The notes under the pieces are model-generated. The model saw only the letters and a list, made by a program, of their open reading frames with translations. It made no database searches and was not told the origin of the DNA. Position numbers and translations under genes: made by a program. From Paracoccaceae bacterium (GTDB lineage Bacteria > Pseudomonadota > Alphaproteobacteria > Rhodobacterales > Rhodobacteraceae): a stretch of 64,000 nucleotides of DNA. Positions 28,935-37,268 of the stretch are shown piece by piece (within the stretch, counting starts at the first letter, position 1; each line of letters opens with the position of its first letter). The stretch lies in contig JAPORQ010000073.1 of the NCBI GenBank assembly GCA_026710155.1, positions 31,016 through 95,015 on the forward strand. The letters are read 5' to 3'.

Positions 28935-29957
28935 TTATGGTACCAATGGAATCATTGACAATCCTGAACCCTCATCAAGACCCAGCATGATATTTGCATT
29001 TTGAATGGCTTGTCCAGATGATCCCTTGGTAAGATTGTCCAACACGGAGAACAACTTTACCTTCCCTGTAATGCGGTCTTCCATAACCCCAAGAAATACA
29101 AAATTTGATCCCCTCACATGTCTGGTTGAGGGGGCTTTCCCCATGGGCAATACATGAATAAATCTTTCTTTCATATATCTTTCAGCAAGGGTCTGGTATA
29201 TCTCATCAATCATGCCTTCGACATAAATCGTGGCAAGAATTCCCCGATTCATTGGAATCAGATGGGGAGTGAATGAAACTTCAACCTGCTTGTTGGCAAA
29301 CTTGGTCAACTCCTGGTCGAATTCAGCCAGATGTCTATGGTAAACCGGGTTATAGGGCTGACACCCTTCGGATAATTCAGCAAAAAGGGTGTTGACTTTG
29401 GCAGCCCTTCCTGCACCGGATACCCCCGCCTTTAAATCAAGGATTATCCCTTCTGGTGATATAACCCCCTTTTCCAATAATGGGATAAGTGGATAGAGAC
29501 CTGTAGCTGCATTACAACCGGTACAGGCTACAAGATGTGCAGAAGATATTTCCTTGCGATAGAATTCAGTCAGCCCATAAACAGCTTTTTCCTGGATTTC
29601 AGGAGCCAAATGCTGGGTGTCATACCATTTTTGATATTCCGATATTTTTTGCAGTCTGAAATCAGCAGACAAATCAACAATCCTGGTTCTTCCAAAAAGG
29701 CCCTTGATTACCCTTTGACTGGTAGTGTGGGGAAGACCACAGAATATTAGATCACATTCTTCAGGATTGAGTTCAGCTAAGGATATGAGATCCGGCAAAG
29801 CGGTATTCTCGAAACTCGGGTATACTTCTGAATAAGCCTTACCGGCATTACTATCCGCCACCAGATTGGCAATTTCAAAATGTGGATGGTTAAGAACAAT
29901 TCTCACCAATTCAAGCCCGGTATAACCGCTTGCTCCTATTATAGTTATTTTTTTCAT
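28935..29957 (-). CDS. argC: N-acetyl-gamma-glutamyl-phosphate reductase
   Basis: A 340-residue NADPH enzyme for the third step of arginine synthesis. The dinucleotide motif is GASGYTGLEL (8-17); the catalytic Cys is Cys148 in ACTGCNAAT; HRH-like residues PVYHRHLAE and the PHLIPMNRGI block are present. Length is that of the common long form. The gene follows murI after 26 bases and leads into ccmE, the same neighbourhood I recall from Rhodobacterales. Confidence 0.95.
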   Translation of the reverse strand: MKKITIIGASGYTGLELVRIVLNHPHFEIANLVADSNAGKAYSEVYPSFENTALPDLISLAELNPEECDLIFCGLPHTTSQRVIKGLFGRTRIVDLSADFRLQKISEYQKWYDTQHLAPEIQEKAVYGLTEFYRKEISSAHLVACTGCNAATGLYPLIPLLEKGVISPEGIILDLKAGVSGAGRAAKVNTLFAELSEGCQPYNPVYHRHLAEFDQELTKFANKQVEVSFTPHLIPMNRGILATIYVEGMIDEIYQTLAERYMKERFIHVLPMGKAPSTRHVRGSNFVFLGVMEDRITGKVKLFSVLDNLTKGSSGQAIQNANIMLGLDEGSGLSMIPLVP

Positions 29958-29983
29958 GACTGTTATCTCTTGCTTCTTTTCAA

Positions 29984-30841
29984 TCAGGTAAACTGAATTG
30001 ATCTCTTTAAAAACAATGTTGCCCTGTTGGATACTGAACTGGGATTTCCTGAAGTAATAAACTTGTTGTCACCGCATTGATATTCAATCCATTTATTTCT
30101 TTGCAGGTAATTCGCAAAGCTGTCGGCAACCACATCGGATTGGTTTATAATCCTTACCTCTTGTCCCAATGCCTCCTCAAATGCCTTTTGTACAATAGGA
30201 TAATGGGTACATCCAAGTACTGCTACCTGTGGGTTGGGCATTCTTCTGAGTAATGCTTCAGCATGACTTTTGGCTATCGCCTCAGCCAGAATTATATCAC
30301 CCTCCTCAATGGCATCTACAAGTCCTCCGCATGGTTGGGATTCCACATCCACGCCTATGGCTCTGAAGGAAAGTTCTCTCTGAAATGCTCGTGAGGCAAC
30401 CGTTGCCGGTGTAGCAAATAATGCAACCCGATTGACCGATGTTTCTCTTGGTGCCGAATTATCTCCCCAGTTTCTTTCGATGATTGTTTCAATCGTTGGA
30501 ATAAATATTCCCAGAACTCTCTTGTTGCCATATACAATCTCTTCCTGCAATTTCCTTAGCGATACAGCTGATGCCGTGTTACAGGCAAGTATTACGAGTT
30601 GACAACCTTCATTCCATAATTCATTGACTCCATTGCAGGTAAATTGAAAAATTTCATCCTGGGTTCGAACTCCATATGGTGCCCTGTGATTGTCACCGTA
30701 ATACACAAATCCAATTTCTGGGTGGCGTTTCGAAATGGAATCGAAAATTGTCAGCCCACCCAATCCAGAATCAAAAATCCCGATAGGAATAATCCACCCG
30801 CCTTTACTATGAAATTGCCCTATATGGATATAGAGCTTCAA
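29984..30841 (-). CDS. murI: Glutamate racemase
   Basis: A 285-residue cofactor-free racemase supplying D-glutamate for peptidoglycan. The substrate-binding [11 protein letters not shown] begins at residue 21, and the two catalytic Cys are Cys87 (LACNTAS) and Cys211 (GCTHYP). The only usable in-frame start is TTG at 30841, which gives about 18 residues before the family's usual first strand; no ATG or GTG lies closer. It precedes argC on the same strand. Confidence 0.92.
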   Translation of the reverse strand: MKLYIHIGQFHSKGGWIIPIGIFDSGLGGLTIFDSISKRHPEIGFVYYGDNHRAPYGVRTQDEIFQFTCNGVNELWNEGCQLVILACNTASAVSLRKLQEEIVYGNKRVLGIFIPTIETIIERNWGDNSAPRETSVNRVALFATPATVASRAFQRELSFRAIGVDVESQPCGGLVDAIEEGDIILAEAIAKSHAEALLRRMPNPQVAVLGCTHYPIVQKAFEEALGQEVRIINQSDVVADSFANYLQRNKWIEYQCGDNKFITSGNPSSVSNRATLFLKRSIQFT

Positions 30842-31285
30842 GTAAAAACTCCAAACCGCAGCATAAATAAATTGTTAAATCTGGCATACATGTAGGGTCA
30901 GGATTTCAAATTCAAAAACCATTTTAATTCCGGGCCAGATGTCAATTTCAGGATCAGCAGTATCATTCACATTGCTTTTGCACACCATGATTCAGCCTCT
31001 GGGGAAAGGGTTATCGCTTTTGGAATCTTACAAGGATTTTCATCGCAATAATTCACCTTTTCGGGGTAGTCCAGGTAAAAAATGACTGTCCTTGATACAA
31101 ATATTTCAAATAAAGCGATGATAAACCTTCCAGTCTCTGCTCCCAATCAGTTTTGTGAACAATGGATTCACAAAAATCACAAATGATATCACCTTGACAA
31201 TTTCAAACGCGATATTCCTTATCCGAAAGCATCCTTGATTGACAGTGGATTTCCACTTCATATATTATCGTTGTAAAGGTGAAAA
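30842..31285 (+). other. Gene-poor stretch upstream of murI
   Basis: This 444-base stretch holds no recognised gene. One short minus-strand frame (30967-31146, TTG start, 59 residues, with YLDYPEKVNYCDENPC) looks somewhat protein-like but has no known relative and may be a fragment. The murI promoter should lie in the first part. Confidence 0.35.
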
Positions 31286-32035
31286 TTGAACACAGGCACC
31301 AGGGGAGTTGGCAAATCGGAATTTTCGATGCCGCCACCCGCAAATGGAATCATGGAGCGTATGGGACCCGTCATCCTGCAGTTGTGTCCCGGAGAACAAA
31401 TTGTCCTCGGAGGTGGTACCGCCCTGTCTGCAAGATGGCAACACCGACGCGGCACCGACATTGGCCTTTTCATGGAAGCGGCTGATTTCCAGGAATTGTA
31501 TGGCCGGCTGTAAGTTTCTCTCGACAAGGCAGCCGACCTGTTGACCTGGCATGACGGGCACGGATGGTGTCGTGGCAGTTTTGCTGGGGGAGAGTTTTCC
31601 ATGGCTACCACGCCCAATTTGATAAATCGCGGTCAGGATGAAGGCATGGATGTGGTCGGAGAGTGGGGCATGAGACTTGAATCCTCGGATAAAACACTGA
31701 CCAAGAAACGCCGCTTGCGAATCTGCGGCAACGGAGAATTCGTGATTCGGGATTGTTATGATCTCGTAACCGTAGCCGAAGACTATCCGGATGTTTTCGA
31801 ACGGGCACTTGATATCCTGGCGAAACGGCAACGGATTGGAATTGCCGCTGAATTGCGCTCGAGGAAAACGGTTGACATACTTGGAGGAAGAACACTTGAT
31901 ACACCGCGCCACCCTGAATGGATCCGTGACCTGCCACGGCGAGCAACCGATCTGGTTGAACAAGGACCTCCTGCATGTCCGGAACCGGCCCCCAATCCCC
32001 ACTATCCTTTGGGATGTGGCAGGCATGGCCCTTGA
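31286..32035 (+). pseudogene. AbiEii-like nucleotidyltransferase, broken
   Basis: Read in one frame with an internal TAA at 31511-31513, this is a minimal nucleotidyltransferase of the AbiEii/AbiGii toxin family. The N-terminal part has LGGGTALSARWQHRRGTDIGLF, the family's GGTALAL..GHR.S.DIDLF with the second catalytic Asp changed to Gly. The C-terminal part has RLESSDKTLTKKRRLR and FVIRDCYDLVTVAED, matching the E...ILAKK..R and RDLFDL.....D blocks. With a stop and a lost active-site residue the gene is dead. No AbiEi-type antitoxin gene was found next to it. The region is clearly G+C-rich relative to its neighbours. Confidence 0.7.
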
Positions 32036-32662
32036 CGTTGGTGCAATCAGGTCGGGATTCGACCGGCTTGAGATGACCGGCGGGTGCTGCTGGACAGTGT
32101 GCCTACCCAGGAGGACGTCCATGCCTGCTGGCACTGGCAGATGACCAGATTGTGCAGGCGGAAAGGGCTGTATCCGATCTGATGCCCTTGGAATGGTTCG
32201 GCCATCCGGTTGGCAAGACCATGTTAGCCGAGGTAGATCCAGACCATGTTTTCCTGCACCATTTGGCGGCCAAGCATCTGGCCAACTGGAAAAACCGTCC
32301 AGCCGGGAAGGAGTTCTATCACATGTTCGTCACCGATGAATATGGCAAGGGGGACAAGCTTATGATGCGGAAATTACTGGCCGACTTCCATCACGAAATG
32401 TATCCCCAATTGTACCGTCGTGATGCAATCAGCATATGGCACATTGCCAGGGCAGCCCACACCTGCCGGGTCCGTCGAGGACGGCTTTCCTGGTGGTCTA
32501 ACCTGAATGCCCGCAAGCCCGGATAAGGAAACGCCAACATGAAAATGGCTGACCGGTATTGCACGAGTTGAACAAAGCCCATCCACATTGCCACAGGCTG
32601 GAGGAATGGCAATCATTCAAGACTTCGCCTTTGCATGAATTTCTCAAGGTATGTGCCATACG
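32036..32662 (+). other. G+C-rich decayed stretch with an unrecognised ORF
   Basis: The main open frame is 32152-32526 (124 codons, no good ribosome site). Its product contains HHLAAKHLANWKNRPAGKEF, YGKGDKLMMRKLL and YPQLYRRDAISIW; I recognise no family. Composition matches the AbiEii remnant before it and the IS630 fragment after it, so it is probably another dead acquired gene. It might once have been linked to the AbiEii-like gene. Confidence 0.35.
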
Positions 32663-32939
32663 CTATTTGTAGGGGGGGGTGATTTCGTTCAGGGGTTTTT
32701 CTTCAGGGACCGGAGCAGGCTTGAAGTCCTGCAGGAACGACATGGCTGGCTTGACCTGATGGACATATGTAGAATCGGAACGGCATTTCAAGGGCAATAC
32801 CACCATCGGCCAGCAGAAGAATGTGAGCCCGCCGGCGGCATTGGACCGAACCCTTTCCCCCATCAACGATGCAGCGCAAATCCCGATGCCCTTCCGGTGT
32901 CAGCCTGACCCGGTGGATCTTCCTGCCTGCCTGTTCCAT
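32663..32939 (-). pseudogene. N-terminal fragment of an IS630-family transposase
   Basis: The minus-strand frame from 32939 reads HRVRLTPEGHRDLRCIVDGG, then GSVQCRRRAHILLLADGG, which matches the N-terminal helix-turn-helix region of IS630-type transposases (V.LT.EER..L...V..G......R.RILLLAD.G). The frame then breaks and the catalytic DDE part is missing. No terminal repeats or TA duplication were identified. It lies about 0.2 kb downstream of module B, as the IS4 fragment lies beside module A. Confidence 0.65.
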
Positions 32940-33145
32940 GACTGCCTCCCTTCAACCGGAACGGGTGCAACCGCCAGGACCGGACCGTTGGTCGAAACGG
33001 AAACATTGATGAACTGCCCTTGTTGTGGTGGGTATGGGGCAACGGGGAGGAATTTGCAAACGGCTGGGTTCAATGGGGCATGACCATCATTTCAATATTG
33101 TTGAGATACTAGTAACATATATTGTTTGAAAACCTGTCGGTCTGT

Positions 33146-33643
33146 TCAGCCTAACCACGAAGGTCTGTTTTCTTCACCCTTGGGACGTAATTTTGTGACA
33201 GTCCATACAGCAAAGGCTTTCTTGTGCTTGTTTCTGACTCTATTGAAATTATTTATGGCTCTTTCTGCAAAGTCAATCGCGTTAAGAACTTCATGACGCT
33301 TGAATCTTATTGCTGGATCATAATCTGCTTCGTGGCGGAATTGCTGTAGGATCACATAAATTTCTGCAAATTTCGTTATTGCTTCAGGGAAACTTGCCAT
33401 CACTTGCTGGTTTCTAACCTGATTTCGAACAAAACCATGTTCTAAAGACCTGTATGCTTGGTTCCAAGCACGGTTGCTCCTTTTGCTAGTACCAATAAAA
33501 GAATTTGCACAATTTTGACAAAGGGTATGGAACATCGCATAATATGTTGCGCTTATTGCTTTTTTAAGATTTACCTGTCGCGGCCGGCCTTTATCCTGAT
33601 TAGCCAAAGTCCTTGCGGTATTAAGAATATCAGTTGGTAGCAA
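33146..33643 (-). CDS. HEPN-like protein, module B second gene
   Basis: A 165-residue paralogue of the protein at 20368-20844. Conserved blocks in order: RPRQVNLKKA, ATYYAMFHTL, QNCANSFIGT, RAWNQAYRSLEH, FRHEADYDP and AFAVW. The TYYAMFH and R..ADYDP blocks are those expected of a HEPN fold. As in copy A the start is TTG and lies 14 bases inside the preceding small gene. The C-terminus differs from copy A (RPKGEENRPSWLG). The conserved but diverged sequence, with an intact frame beside dead transposase and nucleotidyltransferase genes, suggests it is under selection. Function is unknown. Confidence 0.72.
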   Translation of the reverse strand: MLPTDILNTARTLANQDKGRPRQVNLKKAISATYYAMFHTLCQNCANSFIGTSKRSNRAWNQAYRSLEHGFVRNQVRNQQVMASFPEAITKFAEIYVILQQFRHEADYDPAIRFKRHEVLNAIDFAERAINNFNRVRNKHKKAFAVWTVTKLRPKGEENRPSWLG

Positions 33644-33914
33644 GACCAGCTTCCTTGGATGTCATGAACGAAATAATTGGAAACCTGTCCAAACCATTAG
33701 TTGTTTTGTTGATGCGATTGCGCAGGGGATTAATCACATTCGAGACTTTGTCAGGATCCAAACGATTGTTTTCTGATTCATAAACAACCCAAATTCGCAT
33801 GATGGGATCTCCGAAAAAGTCTTCCTGCTCTTCGGAATGCAACTCGATAATCTTTGCTGGAGCCAAATAATCTTGGACCATCTCTTTCAAGATATCGTTA
33901 ATGTTTTCCTGCAT
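33630..33914 (-). CDS. Small partner protein, module B first gene
   Basis: A 94-residue paralogue of the protein at 20831-21112, sharing MQ.NI...LK, GDPIM.I.VVYESEN.RLDP.KV and a PIISFMT end. ATG at 33914 is chosen over 33920: GGAGG at 33921-33925 has 6-base spacing to it, and it aligns with the chosen start of copy A. The stop lies 14 bases inside the following HEPN-like gene, exactly as in copy A. No catalytic motif was recognised; a partner or antitoxin role is inferred from the layout. Confidence 0.7.
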   Translation of the reverse strand: MQENINDILKEMVQDYLAPAKIIELHSEEQEDFFGDPIMRIWVVYESENNRLDPDKVSNVINPLRNRINKTTNGLDRFPIISFMTSKEAGLATN

Positions 33915-33939
33915 GGACATCCTCCACTTATAAATAAAG

Positions 33940-33967
33940 AATATAATGTTTTGGTGTTACCTGACAA
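33940..33967 (-). promoter_or_regulatory. Promoter of module B
   Basis: On the minus strand TTGTCA (33962-33967) and TATATT (33940-33945) are spaced by 16 bases, the same hexamers as before module A. The start codon follows about 26 bases after the -10 box. Confidence 0.6.
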
Positions 33968-34141
33968 GTCAAATATTCCGATCTCCGGTCAGAACTATCG
34001 ACTGGGAACTGGATCTCACCATCATTGAAATGATAATCATGGAAAATTAGCCAGTAATCCCCATAAATGACGTAGAAAAGCGACTAAAAGGAACTGTATG
34101 GTGTATGTAATTCCCAGATTTAGTGACTACGGTAAAGTCTA

Positions 34142-34172
34142 AGGCAAGCACCAAATTGTGTAATGCTTGCTT
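34142..34172 (-). terminator. Hairpin downstream of rpsI
   Basis: GCAAGCA (34144-34150) and TGCTTGC (34164-34170) form a 7-bp stem extended by a G-U and an A-U pair, about 25 bases after the rpsI stop. The bases after it on the minus strand are only moderately U-rich, so this may be a weak terminator for the rplM-rpsI unit. Confidence 0.4.
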
Positions 34173-34194
34173 GGGTAAATGGAAAATAAACGAA

Positions 34195-34689
34195 TTAACG
34201 TTTGGAGAATTGGAAACTTCTTCTGGCTTTTCGCTTACCGTACTTTTTCCGTTCAACCACCCTGGAGTCTCTTGTCAAAAAGCCTGAACTTTTTAAAGTC
34301 GGTCGATAATCAGGTTCATAATATTGAAGTGCCTTGGATATGCCATGCCGCAAAGCACCGGCTTGACCGGACAGTCCACCACCCTTGACCGTTGCCACAA
34401 CATCGAATTGATTTTCGGCATTGAATAGTTTGAATGGTTGTAAAATAATCATTCTCAGAACCGGCCTTACAAAATATGTATCAAGGTCCTTTTTGTTTAT
34501 CACAATTTTGCCCTTACCCGGCTTGACCCAGACTCTGGCTACAGCATCTTTCCTCTTGCCGGTAGCGTAGGATCGACCCAAATCGTCTCTTATGGGTTCA
34601 CGCTTTTCTTCTTCAACAAGATCCAAATCCCCTTCAGGTTCCGTTACTTGGTCCTGAAGTGCTTCAAATGAGCTGGTTCCTTCGTTCAT
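34195..34689 (-). CDS. rpsI: 30S ribosomal protein S9
   Basis: A 164-residue S9 protein. The C-terminal 130 residues are the conserved core: [39 protein letters not shown] and the basic tail ending [11 protein letters not shown], which reaches the tRNA anticodon in the P site. The acidic N-terminal extension of about 40 residues is typical of alphaproteobacteria. ATG at 34687-34689 is preferred over a TTG one codon earlier, because it forms a TGATG stop-start overlap with rplM. Confidence 0.97.
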   Translation of the reverse strand: MNEGTSSFEALQDQVTEPEGDLDLVEEEKREPIRDDLGRSYATGKRKDAVARVWVKPGKGKIVINKKDLDTYFVRPVLRMIILQPFKLFNAENQFDVVATVKGGGLSGQAGALRHGISKALQYYEPDYRPTLKSSGFLTRDSRVVERKKYGKRKARRSFQFSKR

Positions 34690-35156
34690 CAAACTTTACT
34701 CCGGGTATTTTTGCGGTTCATTGAACCCAAGTCTATTATTTCTGGGTTTTGTGCTTCATGTGGGTGTTCTGAACCAGCATAAACCCTTAAATTTGTCATT
34801 AATTTTCTGGACAGCTTATTGGTCGGCAACATTCTTTGGATAGCTTTTGAAACAACCTTTTCAGGGAATTTACCCTTGAGGATTTGGCCTGATGTTCGGG
34901 ATTTGATTCCTCCTGGATAACCCGTGTGCCAATAATGCATCTTGTCCTTTAACTTATTCCCGGTAAGTTCGACCTTGCCGGCATTGATGATTATCACATT
35001 GTCACCTGTATCCATATGAGGGGAGAATTTGGCCAGATGCTTTCCTCTCAGCCTGGTTGCAACGAAAGCTGCCAATCGCCCCAGAACAAGACCATCGGCA
35101 TCAATCAGTATCCACTTTTTATCAATATCTTCAGGCGTTGTTGAATAAGTAATCAT
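34689..35156 (-). CDS. rplM: 50S ribosomal protein L13
   Basis: A 155-residue L13. Core motifs are [35 protein letters not shown] and the [18 protein letters not shown] end. The open frame runs on to 35294, but the ATG at 35154-35156 gives the family start ([15 protein letters not shown]). A leader of about 180 bases lies before it and after the thioesterase gene, holding a short CACAC/GTGTG hairpin; autoregulation of this operon by L13 is known in other bacteria but not shown here. rpsI overlaps the stop. Confidence 0.97.
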   Translation of the reverse strand: MITYSTTPEDIDKKWILIDADGLVLGRLAAFVATRLRGKHLAKFSPHMDTGDNVIIINAGKVELTGNKLKDKMHYWHTGYPGGIKSRTSGQILKGKFPEKVVSKAIQRMLPTNKLSRKLMTNLRVYAGSEHPHEAQNPEIIDLGSMNRKNTRSKV

Positions 35157-35336
35157 TTGGAAATCACAAAGAAATGTTCTGCTATCAATGAAGCCGTAGT
35201 GCAGGAGCCTTATGCCGTATTCAGGTTGTTTCAGCCCATTACCACACATACGAGTGTGAGAAATGGTGCAAATGCCTGTTTTTTCAAGTTGCATCCAAAT
35301 ATTTTTTCTGAAATAAAAATTACGGGACCTACCCCA

Positions 35337-35750
35337 TCAATCTGGAATTGAATAGGTAAGACTGGCTCTGGCAACTGGATTATTCTGCCCATCGGAATAT
35401 ATCAATACTTCACCCACAGCCAACCTTCTTCCAAGTTTCAATAACCTGGTTTTGGCATTCAGGAGGCCCGGAGAAGGACGTCTCATGAAATCTATGGAAC
35501 AATTCGTTGTAACTGCCAATGCCTTTGGACCGATATAGGCAAGTACAATCAGATAAACCGAGACATCTGCCAATGCAAACAATGTTGGCCCTGAAACGGT
35601 TCCGCCAGGTCTCAAATGATGATCTGAAGTATCCATTTGGACCATCATGGCATCATCATCAAAACTCTTGATGCTATATAATTTGGCCGCTTGAGGAAAT
35701 TCCCTTTCAAGAAAATTCTCCAACTCTTTTGTAGTCATTTTCTGTTTCAT
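35337..35750 (-). CDS. Hot-dog fold thioesterase (PaaI/YdiI-like)
   Basis: A 137-residue hot-dog protein likely to hydrolyse an acyl-CoA. The characteristic HLRPGGTVSGPTLFALADVSVYL segment contains the central hot-dog helix, followed by NCSIDFMRRPSPG. The substrate is unknown. The start is ATG at 35750, or the ATG four codons later. The gene lies just upstream of rplM-rpsI, a neighbourhood I recall from Rhodobacterales. Confidence 0.85.
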   Translation of the reverse strand: MKQKMTTKELENFLEREFPQAAKLYSIKSFDDDAMMVQMDTSDHHLRPGGTVSGPTLFALADVSVYLIVLAYIGPKALAVTTNCSIDFMRRPSPGLLNAKTRLLKLGRRLAVGEVLIYSDGQNNPVARASLTYSIPD

Positions 35751-35897
35751 AAATCTCTTTCGTTTATGCCAAGAACCCGTGTGATTATTCTTTGCGTAAA
35801 TTAGGTATATTTTTCCACCTTAGAATAATTGGCAACGGTAAATTTGAGATGAAAATTTAGGGGAATATATACTTGTTTCCCCATCAACCAATTTTAG

Positions 35898-36224
35898 CCG
35901 ATTAAAAAAATTGCTATTAGAACAAAGCTGGGTCATCTTGAATTACGCGATGAACATTTTAATCTTCGTGTCCATCGAGCAGTAGGCGATGTAATCCATA
36001 TTCTGACAATTTCTACTGGCGCAAGGGCAAATATAAACGGAATCGATTTGATTAGTGTTCTAGTGGATATTGACTCAATCAAAAATACCAATTCACCCAA
36101 TTTCAACACGTTTGTATCTAACCTTGAATAAGATCTTGAGGATCTTAAACAATCAAGCAAAGAAAAATTTTTCGATTGTTTAACTAATGAAGCAATTCAG
36201 GAAATGGGACCAACTTATGACTAA
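35898..36224 (+). pseudogene. TIGR04255-like protein, C-terminal part, broken
   Basis: One frame reads FNLRVHRAVGDVIHILTIST, then ANINGIDLISVLVDIDSI and FFDCLTNEAIQEMGPTYD, which match the C-terminal half of the sporadically distributed TIGR04255 family (function unknown). An in-frame TAA at 36129-36131 interrupts it, another stop (35895-35897) lies upstream, and the N-terminal half is missing. Its end overlaps the next gene of the cassette by 8 bases (ATGACTAA), showing these genes were once a coupled operon. Confidence 0.7.
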
Positions 36225-36521
36225 CATTACTTCTATTCAAACTTCCCAAACAACTTTGGGTGATTTAGTAATCGAAATGATGGCAACACAGCCTACTTGG
36301 CCAAGTCAAAACGGGCAAGTTAATTTAGTCATAGATACAGAACCTAGCTACAGCATTGTCATAGATCAAATAAAAAGCAACTTGGAAAAAAATATACCAA
36401 TTCAGATTTTCTTCGTGATTTGGCAGACCGATACATGTACTTGGGCCAAAGGCAAGAACATCTTGGTAAGGAATTTGAAGCTGCAATTTTTCAAGATATT
36501 CCTGGTTTGTACGAGGCTTGA
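36217..36521 (+). pseudogene. Second gene of the TIGR04255 cassette, frameshifted
   Basis: Starting at ATG 36217 the frame reads MTNITSIQTSQTTLGDLVIE and continues to about 36398. There a one-base deletion is needed to pass to the frame that reads NSDFLRDLADRYMYLGQRQE and EFEAAIFQDIPGLYEA and stops at 36519-36521. The restored product would be about 101 residues. I recognise no family; it appears to be the small middle partner of the TIGR04255 protein. The frame that stays open here runs on into the third gene only because of the shift. Confidence 0.6.
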
Positions 36522-36528
36522 CAGGAGA

Positions 36529-37129
36529 ATGACTTTTGATGCGGAGCAACTAAAGAATCATATTCCGTTTTACTTAACTACTGAACCCAAACAAAAGGAA
36601 TTCCTAGATAACTTTGATGCTCTCTTGCAGTTAACCAAGCATGGTTATTATATTTCGGCAGCTAGAGATATAAGCGAAGATAAAATCTTACAGGGAGATG
36701 GATGGAGTGGCTTTCAATTGTATTATTTTGATACAGGTCAAAAAAGTGAAGTGCGGGGTATTATTCTTTCTAATTCATGCGATATAGCTAAAGAAAATGA
36801 ACGTACTTAAGTTCCAAATATTGTATTCGCTCCTATTGTAAAGATTGTCAGCATTCTAAAATCGGTTGAAAAGCCAGTGACTTGAGGAAACTGCCATCAA
36901 GTCAAAAATTGAGGTCATCAAAAGGCAACTTGTCAATAGTATTTTCTATCTCCCAGCTGACGCCCAATTGGATGAGGACTATGTGGCACTTCTTGATGAT
37001 CTTCATTCAATGCCTTTGGAACAAATTGTAGGACCCAAACTGTTTACACTTAGTATGGCTGGGTTTTATTTATTTGTATATAAGCTTTCTGTTCATTTCT
37101 GTCGGTTGCACGAAAACGTGGACCGATGA
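36529..37129 (+). pseudogene. Third gene of the TIGR04255 cassette, broken
   Basis: The frame opens with MTFDAEQLKNHIPFYLTTEP and includes RGIILSNSCDIAKENER, then an in-frame TAA (36808-36810), VPNIVFAPIVKI, a frameshift near 36880, and finally RQLVNSIFYLPADAQLDEDY and KLFTLSMAGFYLFVYKLSVHF ending at a TGA at 37127-37129. The ILSNSCDI and the terminal GFYLF..KLS.HF..L.E.VDR pattern are known to me from uncharacterised proteins linked with mobile or phage-like DNA. At least two lesions make it non-functional. Confidence 0.6.
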
Positions 37130-37268
37130 CCTTGGGATAATTCCCTTTAAATTATATTTACATTAGGAAGATAAGTATTGCATATCTACATTTTAAAATT
37201 ATGAATTGCTTTTCTGATCGTAAAATCAAAATCTAGTAACAAATTCAGCCTATGAGTCGAACAGTGTG

